From JBOGXF01 sp050694275 (lineage in GTDB: Bacteria > Actinomycetota > CADDZG01 > WHSQ01): a stretch of 37,402 bases of DNA. Position 1 is the first letter of the stretch; every line of letters starts with the position of its first letter. The notes under the pieces were generated by a model. It was not told the origin of the DNA. It saw nothing but the letters and a program-made list of their open reading frames with translations, and did no database searches. Shown here one piece after another: positions 7,310-14,781 of this stretch. Both the position numbers and the translations under genes were made by a program. The stretch spans positions 1 through 37,402 of the forward strand of contig JBOGXF010000102.1 in assembly GCA_050694275.1 (NCBI GenBank). The letters are read 5' to 3'.

Positions 7310-8653
7310 TTAGACGAACACTTCGATCGCGTAGCCGGCGATCAGGAGCAGCCCGGTGAACAGGTGCAGCATGATGTTCTTGCCCATCGCGTCCATGAGC
7401 TCGTACGGGCTCTCGTAGTGAGAGCGGAGCGCGCGGTACACCTTGAGCGCGAGGGGGATCGGCAGCAGTGCCAACAACGTCCAGACCGGCATGATCCCGG
7501 CGATGACCCCTCCCGCGATGAGGCCGAACGTGGCCACCACCGACGCGGCGTAGCCCGTGATGATGGCGTCCCTGGAGAGCCGCACCACGATCGTGCGCTT
7601 GCCCGCCTTCGCGTCGGCCGGCTTGTCGGGGATCTGATTCACGTAGAGCACCAGCATGATCAGTATCGCTACCGGCAGCGACGCGTAGAACGCTTCGAAC
7701 GTCAGTCGTTGGGCGACGACGAAATAGCTCCCGAGCATCATGATCGGGCCGAAGCCGAGCGCGACGCACACCTCGCCCAGGCCCCGGTGAACGAGCCTGA
7801 GGGGCGGCGCGGTGTAGAAGACCGACAGGAAGATGCCTGCCGCGCCGATCCACAACAACTCGATGCCGCGCGTCGCCACGAGATAGAGGCCAATGGCGAT
7901 CCCCACCGCGTAAAGCGCCGCGGCCGTGATGGCCATCGATCTCAGGCTGACAAGCCCGTACTGGATCATGCGTGAGCCGCCGCTGAACATCGTCGGGTTG
8001 ACGTTTGCCGTGTCCGCGCCGCTCATGGTGTCGAAGACGTCGTTCGATACGTTGAGACCGAGATGGACGGCCGAGCCGCCGACGAGGGCAAGCAACACCA
8101 ACCACCACGCCGAGAAGCCGTCGGCACGCGCGACGAGCGCGCCGAGAAGGACCGGCACGAAAGTTGCCGTGAGGAACGGGACTCTCGTCGCGAGGAAGAT
8201 GAGCCACCCGAGAGATAGGGTCGGTTTCACGGGTTCGCCCCGCTCCCGGGTCAGCTTTCCCATGTAGGTGTGCGCGACCGGGACGCTTCGCTCGCACAGC
8301 TCGAAGAACGACATCCGTTCCTCGTCCCATCCGTGCGTCCGCTCCGGTGTCACTCGAAGGGATCCGTTCACCTTCGTGACTGGTCCCCACACCGACACGT
8401 AGCGACGCTGGTCGTAGCCGACTCCGGGATAGGGACGGATGTGACTGAAGATGACGTTCACCTCGGTGCCCTCGGCGGGGAGCGAGGGACCCGCCGGAGG
8501 ATCGAGGTCTATCGAGTTGCTCTGTCGGTTCGGCCGGAAGCTCGCGGCGACGTTGACCGGGTACCCGTCTTCGTCGACGAACGCGAGGACCGCGTGCGAG
8601 TAGCCGGCGATGTCGTCGAGAACCGCGTCCTTGCGAACCGTCGAGCGCGCCAT
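7310..8653 (-). CDS. fusion of FMN-binding split-barrel domain and UbiA/MenA-type prenyltransferase
   Basis: The 447-residue protein has two parts. Residues 1 to about 135 resemble PPOX-class/pyridoxamine-phosphate-oxidase-like split barrels (RKDAVLDDIAGYSHAVLAFVDEDGYPVNVAASF, later YVSVWGPVTKVNG). Residues about 148-447 are an integral membrane UbiA-family prenyltransferase. The first Asp-rich motif is NVSNDVFDTMSGAD and the second is DKPADAKAGKRT, both needed for Mg-diphosphate binding, with 8-9 hydrophobic segments. The GKRT ending and PTMFSGGSR loop are MenA-like (1,4-dihydroxy-2-naphthoate prenyltransferase), so a quinone or other aromatic acceptor is possible. The two domains in one chain are unusual. 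The upstream gene, also a split barrel, ends immediately before this start codon (TAGATG), so the two are surely cotranscribed. No other menaquinone gene is nearby, so the acceptor is uncertain. Confidence 0.8.
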   Translation of the reverse strand: MARSTVRKDAVLDDIAGYSHAVLAFVDEDGYPVNVAASFRPNRQSNSIDLDPPAGPSLPAEGTEVNVIFSHIRPYPGVGYDQRRYVSVWGPVTKVNGSLRVTPERTHGWDEERMSFFELCERSVPVAHTYMGKLTRERGEPVKPTLSLGWLIFLATRVPFLTATFVPVLLGALVARADGFSAWWLVLLALVGGSAVHLGLNVSNDVFDTMSGADTANVNPTMFSGGSRMIQYGLVSLRSMAITAAALYAVGIAIGLYLVATRGIELLWIGAAGIFLSVFYTAPPLRLVHRGLGEVCVALGFGPIMMLGSYFVVAQRLTFEAFYASLPVAILIMLVLYVNQIPDKPADAKAGKRTIVVRLSRDAIITGYAASVVATFGLIAGGVIAGIMPVWTLLALLPIPLALKVYRALRSHYESPYELMDAMGKNIMLHLFTGLLLIAGYAIEVFV

Positions 8654-9154
8654 CTACGAAGCCCGTGCGAGGTCGAAGACGCGGGGGTCGGTCCTCGTGT
8701 CGCCCTCCGCCCACAAGAAGGCGCGGCGGGGGGTGATCTGGATGATCGATCGCTCCCAAAACAGGGGCATCGCGAAGCGCTTCTTGACGAGGTCCTTGAT
8801 GATCGGCTCCTTGGCCGCCCACAACGGCAGCACGCGTTCCCAGCCGGAGTGGAGATCCTCCTCGATGATCGCGGCGTCTCCCTGGATGGTGGCGCGGCGG
8901 AAGGGCTCGACCGCGGCCGCGACCGGATCGGTGATCGTTACGGACACCCTGGGGTTGCGCTTCATGTGCTCGAGCTTCCTCGAGAACAACACGCTCGAGG
9001 TCATGTAGATATGAGTTCCGTCGTACAGAGGAATGAGTGGGTACGTTACGGGGCGACCGGATTGATCGATCACGGTCAGCTCGCTCACCAGCGCGGCGTT
9101 GAGCAGCTCCTCGATCGGTTCGGCGAGCACTCCCATAGTTGCGAGGATAGACAT
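8654..9154 (-). CDS. PPOX-class flavin/F420-binding split-barrel protein
   Basis: The product (166 residues from ATG 9154) fits the pyridoxamine 5'-phosphate oxidase-like superfamily. It has an initial helix (EPIEELLNAALVSELTVID), then strands with GRPVTYPLIPLYDGTHIYMTSSVLFSRKLEHMKRNPRVSVTITDP, the typical cofactor-side strand and basic turn, and a C-terminal ITPRRAFLWAEGD strand common in actinobacterial F420-dependent members. Whether it uses FMN or F420 cannot be settled from sequence. It precedes the split-barrel/UbiA fusion with no gap. Other possible starts are an upstream codon at 9208 and ATG 9136; none has a good ribosome binding site. It is divergent from the inositol phosphatase gene. 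Confidence 0.75.
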   Translation of the reverse strand: MSILATMGVLAEPIEELLNAALVSELTVIDQSGRPVTYPLIPLYDGTHIYMTSSVLFSRKLEHMKRNPRVSVTITDPVAAAVEPFRRATIQGDAAIIEEDLHSGWERVLPLWAAKEPIIKDLVKKRFAMPLFWERSIIQITPRRAFLWAEGDTRTDPRVFDLARAS

Positions 9155-9207
9155 GGTGCAAGAAGACTGCTCTGAACGCGCGGCCACCGTTGTTGAACGG
9201 ATGCCCA

Positions 9208-9978
9208 ATGGATGACGCCCTGCTCGAGCTGGCGACGAAGGCGGCTCGGCGGGCCGGCGATCTCCTGCTCGAGCGGTTTCGCGAGCCCGCTCGGGGCATC
9301 GAGTCCAAGTCCACGCCGACCGACTTGGTCAGCGACGCCGATCGAGACGCAGAGGCGGTGATCGTCGACACGATTCGCAGCGAGCGTCCCGACGACGGGA
9401 TCCTGGGAGAGGAAGGGGGCCGTGAGGTGAGCGGCTCCGGGCTCAGATGGGTCATCGATCCACTCGACGGAACGGTGAACTTCCTGTTCCGCATCCCGCT
9501 GTGGTGCGTGAGCATCGCGGTGGAGGAGAAGGAGCGGACGCGCGTCGCGCTCGTTTACGACCCGTGCCGCGACGAGCTCTTCAGCGCGATGGAGGGGGCC
9601 GGCGCGCGACTCAACGGTCGGCGCATGCAGGTGACCGGCACGTCCGATCTCTCCGACGCGCTGATCGGGACCGGCTTCGCCTACGACGCCGAGGCGCGCG
9701 CGATCCAGGCGCGGCGTTTGCCGCGCGTGTTGCCGCGCGTACGCGACATCAGACGAGCGGGCTCGGCCGCGCTGGACCTTGCCTCGGTCTCGTGCGGCCG
9801 GCTCGACGGCTTCTTCGAGGCGCCGATGAACCCGTGGGACAAGGCGGCCGGGGTGCTCCTGGTCGAGGAGGCGGGCGGGGTGGTCGCCGAGCTTCCGGCC
9901 CCCCTCGACGACGCCCATGGTGTGATCGCCGCGGGCCCCCAGCTCTTCGAAAGGCTGCGCGAGCTCGTGCTCGGATAA
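9208..9978 (+). CDS. inositol-monophosphatase family phosphatase
   Basis: The 256-residue product has all metal-site motifs of the IMPase/FIG superfamily. They are ILGEEGG (metal-binding glutamates), WVIDPLDGTVNF at about residues 81-92 (the family signature), and NPWDKAAGVLLVEEAGG near residue 210 (the second signature with its aspartate). The D(A/S)xGTGF-type segment DALIGTGFAYD also matches. These Mg-dependent enzymes hydrolyse inositol-1-phosphate, histidinol phosphate or related sugar phosphates; length is typical. ATG 9208 begins the conserved N-terminal helix (DDALLELATKAARRAG). An O-methyltransferase gene starts 11 bases after its stop. The exact substrate is not predictable; histidinol-phosphatase function is a reasonable alternative in actinobacteria. 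Confidence 0.85.
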   Translation: MDDALLELATKAARRAGDLLLERFREPARGIESKSTPTDLVSDADRDAEAVIVDTIRSERPDDGILGEEGGREVSGSGLRWVIDPLDGTVNFLFRIPLWCVSIAVEEKERTRVALVYDPCRDELFSAMEGAGARLNGRRMQVTGTSDLSDALIGTGFAYDAEARAIQARRLPRVLPRVRDIRRAGSAALDLASVSCGRLDGFFEAPMNPWDKAAGVLLVEEAGGVVAELPAPLDDAHGVIAAGPQLFERLRELVLG

Positions 9979-9989
9979 CCTTTCTGCCG

Positions 9990-10637
9990 ATGGACATCGT
10001 TGCCCCCGCCGTCGATCGCTACATGAAAGAGCTTGCCGCGGTCGACGACGAACCCGTCCTGCTCGAGATGGAGGCGTTCGCACAAGAAAAGGGCTTTCCG
10101 ATCATCGGGCGTCTGTGCGGGCAATTGCTCGAGCTTGCGGCGCGCGCCGTCGGGGCGCGCCGGGTCTTCGAGCTCGGCTCCGGCTTCGGGTATTCGGCTT
10201 ATTGGTTCTCGCGCGCGACCGGGCCGGAGGGCGAGATCCACCTCACCGACACCGATCCCGAGAACGAGAAGAAGGCGCTCGACTTTCTCGGGCGGGCGGG
10301 GTTGCTCGAACCGATTCGTTACCACGTGAGCGACGCGTTCGCGGCCCTCGAGGAGACCGACGGAGAGTTCGACATCGTCTATTGCGATGTCGACAAGGGG
10401 GGCTATCCGAAGGCGTGGCAGATGGGCCGGCGCAGGGTGCGCGTCGGGGGCCTCTACATGTGCGACAACATGCTGTGGAGCGGTCGGGTCACCGGCGAGT
10501 CGGACGAGGCCGACGTGCGCGAGGGATGGACCGAGGCGATCGACGAGACCAACCGGGCGATGGCCGCGGACCCCGATTTCCGCACGATCATCGTCCCGAC
10601 CAGGGACGGGGTCGCGGTCTCGCTCCGCCTCCGCTAA
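9990..10637 (+). CDS. class I SAM-dependent O-methyltransferase (Methyltransf_3 family)
   Basis: The 215-residue product matches the cation-dependent catechol/caffeoyl-CoA O-methyltransferase-like family in size and layout. There is an N-terminal helix with LLEMEAFAQEKGFPIIGRLCGQLLELAAR, SAM-binding motif I (FELGSGFGYSAYWF, about residues 58-72), an acidic loop after strand 2 (HLTDTDPENEKKALDFL), and DIVYCDVDKGGYP at about 127-139 where the family has its metal-binding aspartate. GLYMCDNMLWSGRV matches the family's DN-x-W motif. ATG 9990 follows the upstream stop by 11 bases, suggesting cotranscription. A palindromic repeat starts 11 bases after its stop. The methyl acceptor is unknown. Confidence 0.85.
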   Translation: MDIVAPAVDRYMKELAAVDDEPVLLEMEAFAQEKGFPIIGRLCGQLLELAARAVGARRVFELGSGFGYSAYWFSRATGPEGEIHLTDTDPENEKKALDFLGRAGLLEPIRYHVSDAFAALEETDGEFDIVYCDVDKGGYPKAWQMGRRRVRVGGLYMCDNMLWSGRVTGESDEADVREGWTEAIDETNRAMAADPDFRTIIVPTRDGVAVSLRLR

Positions 10638-10648
10638 CCCGTTTTCCC

Positions 10649-10699
10649 CGCCGAGTGGTCGTGAAGTGCCCCCTGAGGGCGTCTGACGACCACTCGGCG
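10649..10699 (+). repeat. 51-bp dispersed palindromic element, copy 1
   Basis: A perfect 14-bp inverted repeat (CGCCGAGTGGTCGT at 10649-10662, its complement at 10686-10699) encloses a 23-base centre containing a small CCCTGAGGG hairpin. A second copy at 25007-25057 has the same length and about 42 of 51 identical bases, including the asymmetric central GAGGGCGTCT. Both copies lie just after the stop codon of a plus-strand gene and in the same orientation. It could serve as a terminator, but conservation of the loop suggests a REP-like or MITE-like repeat family. Confidence 0.85.
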
Positions 10700-10749
10700 A
10701 AGGAAGATAGGCGGAGATTGGGTTGTTGAGGGGGCCGAGGAGGGAAAAC

Positions 10750-12684
10750 GTGCCCGGACCACACCGGCTCATGCCACATCAGACACCGGAGCGCCCCGCT
10801 CGGCCGGGCACGCTCCGGCGCATCGTCAGATCCTTCGTCCCGTACCGGCGGAAGGTCACCCTGGTCGCGGCCCTCATCCTCGTGACGTCCGGGCTCGGGC
10901 TGGTCAACCCGCTTCTGATCAAGGTCGTCTTCTCCGACATCATCCTGGCGACGGAAGAGGTGGCCTCCGACCGCCTGCGCCTCTTGTTCATCGTCGTGGC
11001 CGCGATGATCGCCACGCCCATCGTCTCGGGACTGCTTGGGCTGTGGCAGACGTACACGAACAACATCATCGGCCAGAGCGTGATGCAGGACCTGCGAAAC
11101 AGCCTCTACTCGCACCTGCAGAGCATGTCGCTCCGGTTCTTCACCTCAACCAGAACCGGAGAGATCCAATCCAGGCTCAGCAACGACGTCGGTGGCGTGC
11201 AGTCCGTGGTGAGCGACACGGCTTCGAGCATCCTCGCCAACGTGACGACGGTCATCTCGACGGTCGCCGCGATGTTCATCCTTTCGTGGGAGCTCACCCT
11301 GCTGTCCCTCGGCGTGATGCCCCTGTTCTTGTGGTTGTCGAGGAGAGTGGGAAAGGTCCGGCGCGAGGTCTCGGGCCAGAGCCAGGAGTCACTCGCGGAC
11401 CTGACCGCACACATGCAGGAGACGCTGTCGGTCTCGGGGGTCCTGCTGTCGAAGTCGTTCGGGCGCCAGGCGTACGAGATCGAGCGGTTTGGGGATCACA
11501 GCGCGCGCTATGCCGGGCTGGAGGTAAGGCGAACCATGATCGGGCGCGGCTTCTTCGCCCTGATCCAAATCTTTTTCTCGATCACCCCGGCGTTCGTCTA
11601 TCTGGTCGGCGGTTATCTCCTCCTGCGCGGCGGGATAGATCAAACTCCGAGCGATCTCGCCGGAACGATCGTCGCGTTCACGACGCTTCAGAGCCGCCTT
11701 TTCTTCCCGCTCGGACAGTTGCTGAACGTCCAGGTCGAGGTGCAGTCGGCGCTGGCCCTGTTCGATCGCATATTCGAGTACCTCGATCTCGAACGCGACA
11801 TCGTCGATCACGACGGCGCGATCGAGCTCGAACCGTCGGAGGTCACCGGCACGATAGGGCTGTCCGATGTGTGGTTCCGCTACGACCGACAGGCATCCAA
11901 CAACGAGCTCGAGCGACTGTGGACCATCGGCGGCGTCGACGTAGAGATCGAGCCTGGAAAGCTCGTCGCGCTCGTCGGGCCTTCGGGAGCGGGAAAGACC
12001 ACCCTCACCTATCTGCTCCCGCGCCTGTACGACGTCGACCGGGGAAGCGTTCGGATCGACGGCATCGACGTCAGAGACATCAGGCTCGAGTCGCTGGGCG
12101 AGATCGTTGGCATGGTCACTCAGGAGACGTATCTCTTCAACGCATCCGTGCGCGACAACCTGCAATACGGCCGGCTCGGGGCGACCGACGACGAGATCGA
12201 GGCCGCCGCGCGCGCGGCCTACATCTACGACCGCATCATGGAGATGCCGGAGGGCTTCGACACCGTCGTCGGCGAGCGTGGCTACAAGCTGTCGGGCGGC
12301 GAGAAGCAGCGGCTCGCCATCGCCCGAGTCATCCTCAAGGACCCACGCATCCTGATCCTCGACGAGGCCACGAGCGCCCTCGACACCCATTCGGAGCGGC
12401 TCGTGCAACGGGCGCTGGCGCCGCTCATGAGGGGGCGCACCACCGTCGCCATCGCCCACCGGCTGTCGACCGTGCTCGCCGCCGACACGATCCTCTATCT
12501 CGACCGCGGCCGCATCGTCGAGCGAGGCTCCCACGCCGAGCTCCTCGGCAGGGACGGGGCCTACGCCGCCCTGTACCACGAGCAGTTCTCCGACGGAACG
12601 GTCGAGACCAGATGCGAGGATGGGCTCGTGCTCGCGGGCGGCCGAATCATCGAGGACACCGAGGGAGCCGGCGAGGGAAGGTAG
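10750..12684 (+). CDS. ABC exporter, fused membrane and ATPase domains
   Basis: The 644-residue half-transporter has a type I exporter membrane domain (about residues 25-330, six hydrophobic helices; RFFTSTRTGEIQSRLSNDV is the typical coupling region). A nucleotide-binding domain follows with Walker A GPSGAGKTT (near 410), Q-loop VTQETYLFNASVRDN, signature LSGGEKQR (near 515), Walker B ILILDEATSALD (near 533) and H-loop AIAHRLS. All catalytic elements are intact. It should dimerise and export a lipid, peptide or drug-like compound (MsbA/LmrA-type). The C-terminal extension after YHEQFSDG is polar and of unknown role. GTG 10750 is chosen because AGGAGG lies 7 bases upstream; an in-frame TTG at 10723 precedes that site. 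Single-gene exporters of this type usually work as homodimers. Confidence 0.9.
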   Translation: MPGPHRLMPHQTPERPARPGTLRRIVRSFVPYRRKVTLVAALILVTSGLGLVNPLLIKVVFSDIILATEEVASDRLRLLFIVVAAMIATPIVSGLLGLWQTYTNNIIGQSVMQDLRNSLYSHLQSMSLRFFTSTRTGEIQSRLSNDVGGVQSVVSDTASSILANVTTVISTVAAMFILSWELTLLSLGVMPLFLWLSRRVGKVRREVSGQSQESLADLTAHMQETLSVSGVLLSKSFGRQAYEIERFGDHSARYAGLEVRRTMIGRGFFALIQIFFSITPAFVYLVGGYLLLRGGIDQTPSDLAGTIVAFTTLQSRLFFPLGQLLNVQVEVQSALALFDRIFEYLDLERDIVDHDGAIELEPSEVTGTIGLSDVWFRYDRQASNNELERLWTIGGVDVEIEPGKLVALVGPSGAGKTTLTYLLPRLYDVDRGSVRIDGIDVRDIRLESLGEIVGMVTQETYLFNASVRDNLQYGRLGATDDEIEAAARAAYIYDRIMEMPEGFDTVVGERGYKLSGGEKQRLAIARVILKDPRILILDEATSALDTHSERLVQRALAPLMRGRTTVAIAHRLSTVLAADTILYLDRGRIVERGSHAELLGRDGAYAALYHEQFSDGTVETRCEDGLVLAGGRIIEDTEGAGEGR

Positions 12685-12690
12685 GGATCC

Positions 12691-13458
12691 TTGGACATCG
12701 GGGGCAAGTGCGCTCTGGTCACCGGTGGCGCGTCGGGACTGGGGCTGGCGGTGGCGCGCGCCTTGATCGACAGGGGCGCGTCGGTCGCGATCGCCGACCT
12801 GTCGTCGTCTGAAGGAGACGTCGCGGCCAAGGAGCTCGGAGAGAAGGCCACCTTTTTCGAGACGGATGTGACCTCCGAGAAGGACGTCGGAGCGATGGTC
12901 GAGGGGGCCGCGTCTCAGTTCGGGGGGATCCATATAACCGTGAACTGTGCCGGTGTGGGCTTTCCCGGTCGCGTCCTTACGCGCGACGGCACGCCCACCG
13001 ATCTCGAACGCTTCGAGTTCGTCGTGAGGGTCAACCTGATCGGCACGTTCAACGTCATCCGCCTCGTCGCCGCGCAGATGGCGTCACAGGAATCCTTCGG
13101 TGAAGAGCGCGGCGTGATAGTGAACACGGCCAGCATCGCCGCCTTCGAGGGCCAGATCGGGCAGGCCGCCTACGCTGCGTCAAAAGGTGGGGTCGCGAGC
13201 ATGACCCTCCCGATCGCGCGCGATCTCGCAAGCAGATTGATTCGATGCGTCACGGTCGCTCCCGGGACCTTCGATACCCCGATGCTCGCCGGCCTTCCCG
13301 AAGAGGCGCGCGCCAAGCTTGCGGAGAACACGCCGCATCCTCACCGGCTCGGTACGGCCGAGGAGTACGCGGCTCTCGTGTGTCACATCGTCGAGAACCC
13401 GATGCTCAACGGCGAGGTTATTCGTCTCGACGGCGCGTTGAGGATGCCCCCAAAATAG
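12691..13458 (+). CDS. short-chain dehydrogenase, 3-hydroxyacyl-CoA dehydrogenase type II-like
   Basis: The 255-residue SDR has the NAD-binding TGGASGLG at residues 11-18, DVT at 59-61, NCAG at 85-88 and the catalytic set Ser148, Tyr161 and Lys165 (YAASK). The ending GEVIRLDGALRMPPK and the PGTFDTPMLAGLPEEARAKL loop are typical of HSD17B10-like/FabG-like enzymes annotated as 3-hydroxy-2-methylbutyryl-CoA or 3-hydroxyacyl-CoA dehydrogenase. A likely reaction is NAD-dependent oxidation of a 3-hydroxyacyl-CoA in fatty-acid or isoleucine breakdown. The start is TTG 12691, six bases after the ABC exporter stop, so cotranscription is likely though functional linkage is unclear. No other beta-oxidation gene is visible nearby. 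Confidence 0.85.
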   Translation: MDIGGKCALVTGGASGLGLAVARALIDRGASVAIADLSSSEGDVAAKELGEKATFFETDVTSEKDVGAMVEGAASQFGGIHITVNCAGVGFPGRVLTRDGTPTDLERFEFVVRVNLIGTFNVIRLVAAQMASQESFGEERGVIVNTASIAAFEGQIGQAAYAASKGGVASMTLPIARDLASRLIRCVTVAPGTFDTPMLAGLPEEARAKLAENTPHPHRLGTAEEYAALVCHIVENPMLNGEVIRLDGALRMPPK

Positions 13459-13482
13459 CTTCCGATGCGTCATGATTCAGGT

Positions 13483-14259
13483 ATGGGCGCGTCGCTATTC
13501 GGCCCCGATTCGATGATGTGGAGGATCAATCGCGAGTCGATCCTTCTGCTCGGGGGCCGAGCCGCGCTTCTCATGCAGCTCGCGCACCCGCTCGTCGCCG
13601 CGGGTGTCGCCGACTACTCGGCGTTTCGATCTGATCCGATCGGTCGTCTCAGACGGACGCTCGACGTCATGCTCACCATCGTGTTCGGTGAAGAGAGCGT
13701 TGCGGTCGAGGCTGCTCGCAAGGTGAACTCTCTGCACGACCGGATCGCCGGTGTTGCCGCGGACGGCACTCCTTACCGCGCGAAGGACCCCCAGCTTCTG
13801 TTATGGGTCAACTTCACCCTTGTCGACTCCAGCTTGCGCGTGTACGAGGCATGTGTCGCCACTCTCTCGGACGGCGAACGGGACCGCTATTACGAGGAGA
13901 CGAAGATCGTCGCCCGGTTGTTCGACATCCCCGAGGAGATCATCCCGCCGACGATTTCCGACCTCCGGGAGTGGGCGAACCAGAAGATCGCGTCGCGAGA
14001 GGTGACCGTCACTCCCACCGCGCGCGCTCTGGCGGAGCCGATCCTGAGGCCGATCCGGTTGGTTCCGTGGCGGCTCGCCGCCGCCTCCGCGTTCATCACA
14101 GCGGCCCTCCTTCCAGCACAGATACGGGAAGGCTACGGGCTCAGGCTGTCGCGCCCCGCCACGGCCGCGCTCGCGGCCGGGCGCCAGACGTCGCGGCGTC
14201 TGTTGCCGCTCGTGCCGCCGGCGCTCCGGACCTTCCCCGCGGCCCGCTCGATCGGCTGA
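13483..14259 (+). CDS. oxygenase MpaB family protein (DUF2236)
   Basis: The roughly 258-residue product matches the DUF2236/MpaB family: an N-terminal SLFGPDSMMWRINRESILLLGGRAALLMQLAHPLVAAGVADYS segment in which the histidine of LAHP is conserved, a central LLWVNFTLVDSSLRVYEA region whose LLWV(H/N) position is often histidine but is Asn here, and a C-terminal hydrophobic helix. Relatives include latex-clearing heme oxygenase Lcp and the fungal MpaB' protein, so a heme-linked oxidative cleavage role is possible. The Asn in place of a usual His is worth noting for catalysis. ATG 13483 is preferred because family members start near GLFGPDS; ATG 13465 is possible. It follows the SDR by 24 bases on the same strand. 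Confidence 0.75.
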   Translation: MGASLFGPDSMMWRINRESILLLGGRAALLMQLAHPLVAAGVADYSAFRSDPIGRLRRTLDVMLTIVFGEESVAVEAARKVNSLHDRIAGVAADGTPYRAKDPQLLLWVNFTLVDSSLRVYEACVATLSDGERDRYYEETKIVARLFDIPEEIIPPTISDLREWANQKIASREVTVTPTARALAEPILRPIRLVPWRLAAASAFITAALLPAQIREGYGLRLSRPATAALAAGRQTSRRLLPLVPPALRTFPAARSIG

Positions 14260-14271
14260 CCGACCAGATTT

Positions 14272-14568
14272 CTAGGAGGAGGTCTCGGCGTGTGCGACCT
14301 CGACCCTGAGGTCGTCAGGAGGGCCCGGCTCTTCCCCTTCTTCCATTTCCTGGTCGAGCTCGCGCCACTCCTTCTCGGCCCACCGGAGTTTCTCGACCGC
14401 GGACGCGAGATCGAGAAAGTGGACCGGGACGATCGAGGCACGGGGGCGAAGGTAGGCGTCGCCGATCAATGCGTCGAGCTCCCGGCGGGCCTGGGTCAAA
14501 CGTTCGTGAACGAGCTGGAGCCGCTCCCGTTGCCGGGGCGTGTAGCCGGTACGGTCGTGGTCGCTCAG
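14272..14568 (-). CDS. small hypothetical protein, probable CTG start
   Basis: A 98-residue charged, helical protein with RQRERLQLVHERLTQARRELDALIGDAYLRPRASI near the N-terminus and an acidic C-terminal tail (EMEEGEEPGPPDDLRVEVAHAETSS). No family is recognised. The frame is commonly read from a TTG at 14499, but upstream in-frame codons give coherent sequence (SDHDRTGYTPRQRERLQ...) back to CTG at 14566-14568, with AAGGAG five bases before it and an in-frame TGA just beyond. That makes CTG the best start. It is convergent with the MpaB-like gene, whose stop lies 12 bases away, and divergent from tldD. Its function is unknown. Confidence 0.6.
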   Translation of the reverse strand: MSDHDRTGYTPRQRERLQLVHERLTQARRELDALIGDAYLRPRASIVPVHFLDLASAVEKLRWAEKEWRELDQEMEEGEEPGPPDDLRVEVAHAETSS

Positions 14569-14573
14569 AGGGT

Positions 14574-14579
14574 CTCCTT
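14574..14579 (-). promoter_or_regulatory. ribosome binding site pointing to a CTG start
   Basis: AAGGAG on the minus strand is followed after five bases by CTG at 14566-14568. No ATG, GTG or TTG occurs at a suitable distance in this frame, so the site is the main argument for a CTG start. Confidence 0.5.
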
Positions 14580-14781
14580 GTCAGCGTCGGTGCGTGCGAG
14601 GGTGGTGCGGAGGCCATGCGATACCGGGTCGAGCGTACATCGTGGCGCCGCGCATGCACAAGCGCACATAGGGCGGTTTGTATAGAAAAATGGCCGAAAA
14701 GTGACCCGGGCCCAACCAAAAAAGGGGACCGGCGGACCGGGGGTGGGGGTCCTGGGGCGGCCCCGGTATCCTGCCCACTAA

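Noticed and set aside
7254..9515. Minus-strand frame of about 750 codons spanning the prenyltransferase region
   Set aside because: It is a different frame of the same strand as the split-barrel/UbiA fusion and its neighbour. The composition is arginine-rich, as expected for shadows in GC-rich DNA, with no domain.
11389..12933. Minus-strand frame of about 510 codons opposite the ABC exporter
   Set aside because: Antisense to a complete ABC exporter. It shows no domain and has a low-complexity DR-rich composition.
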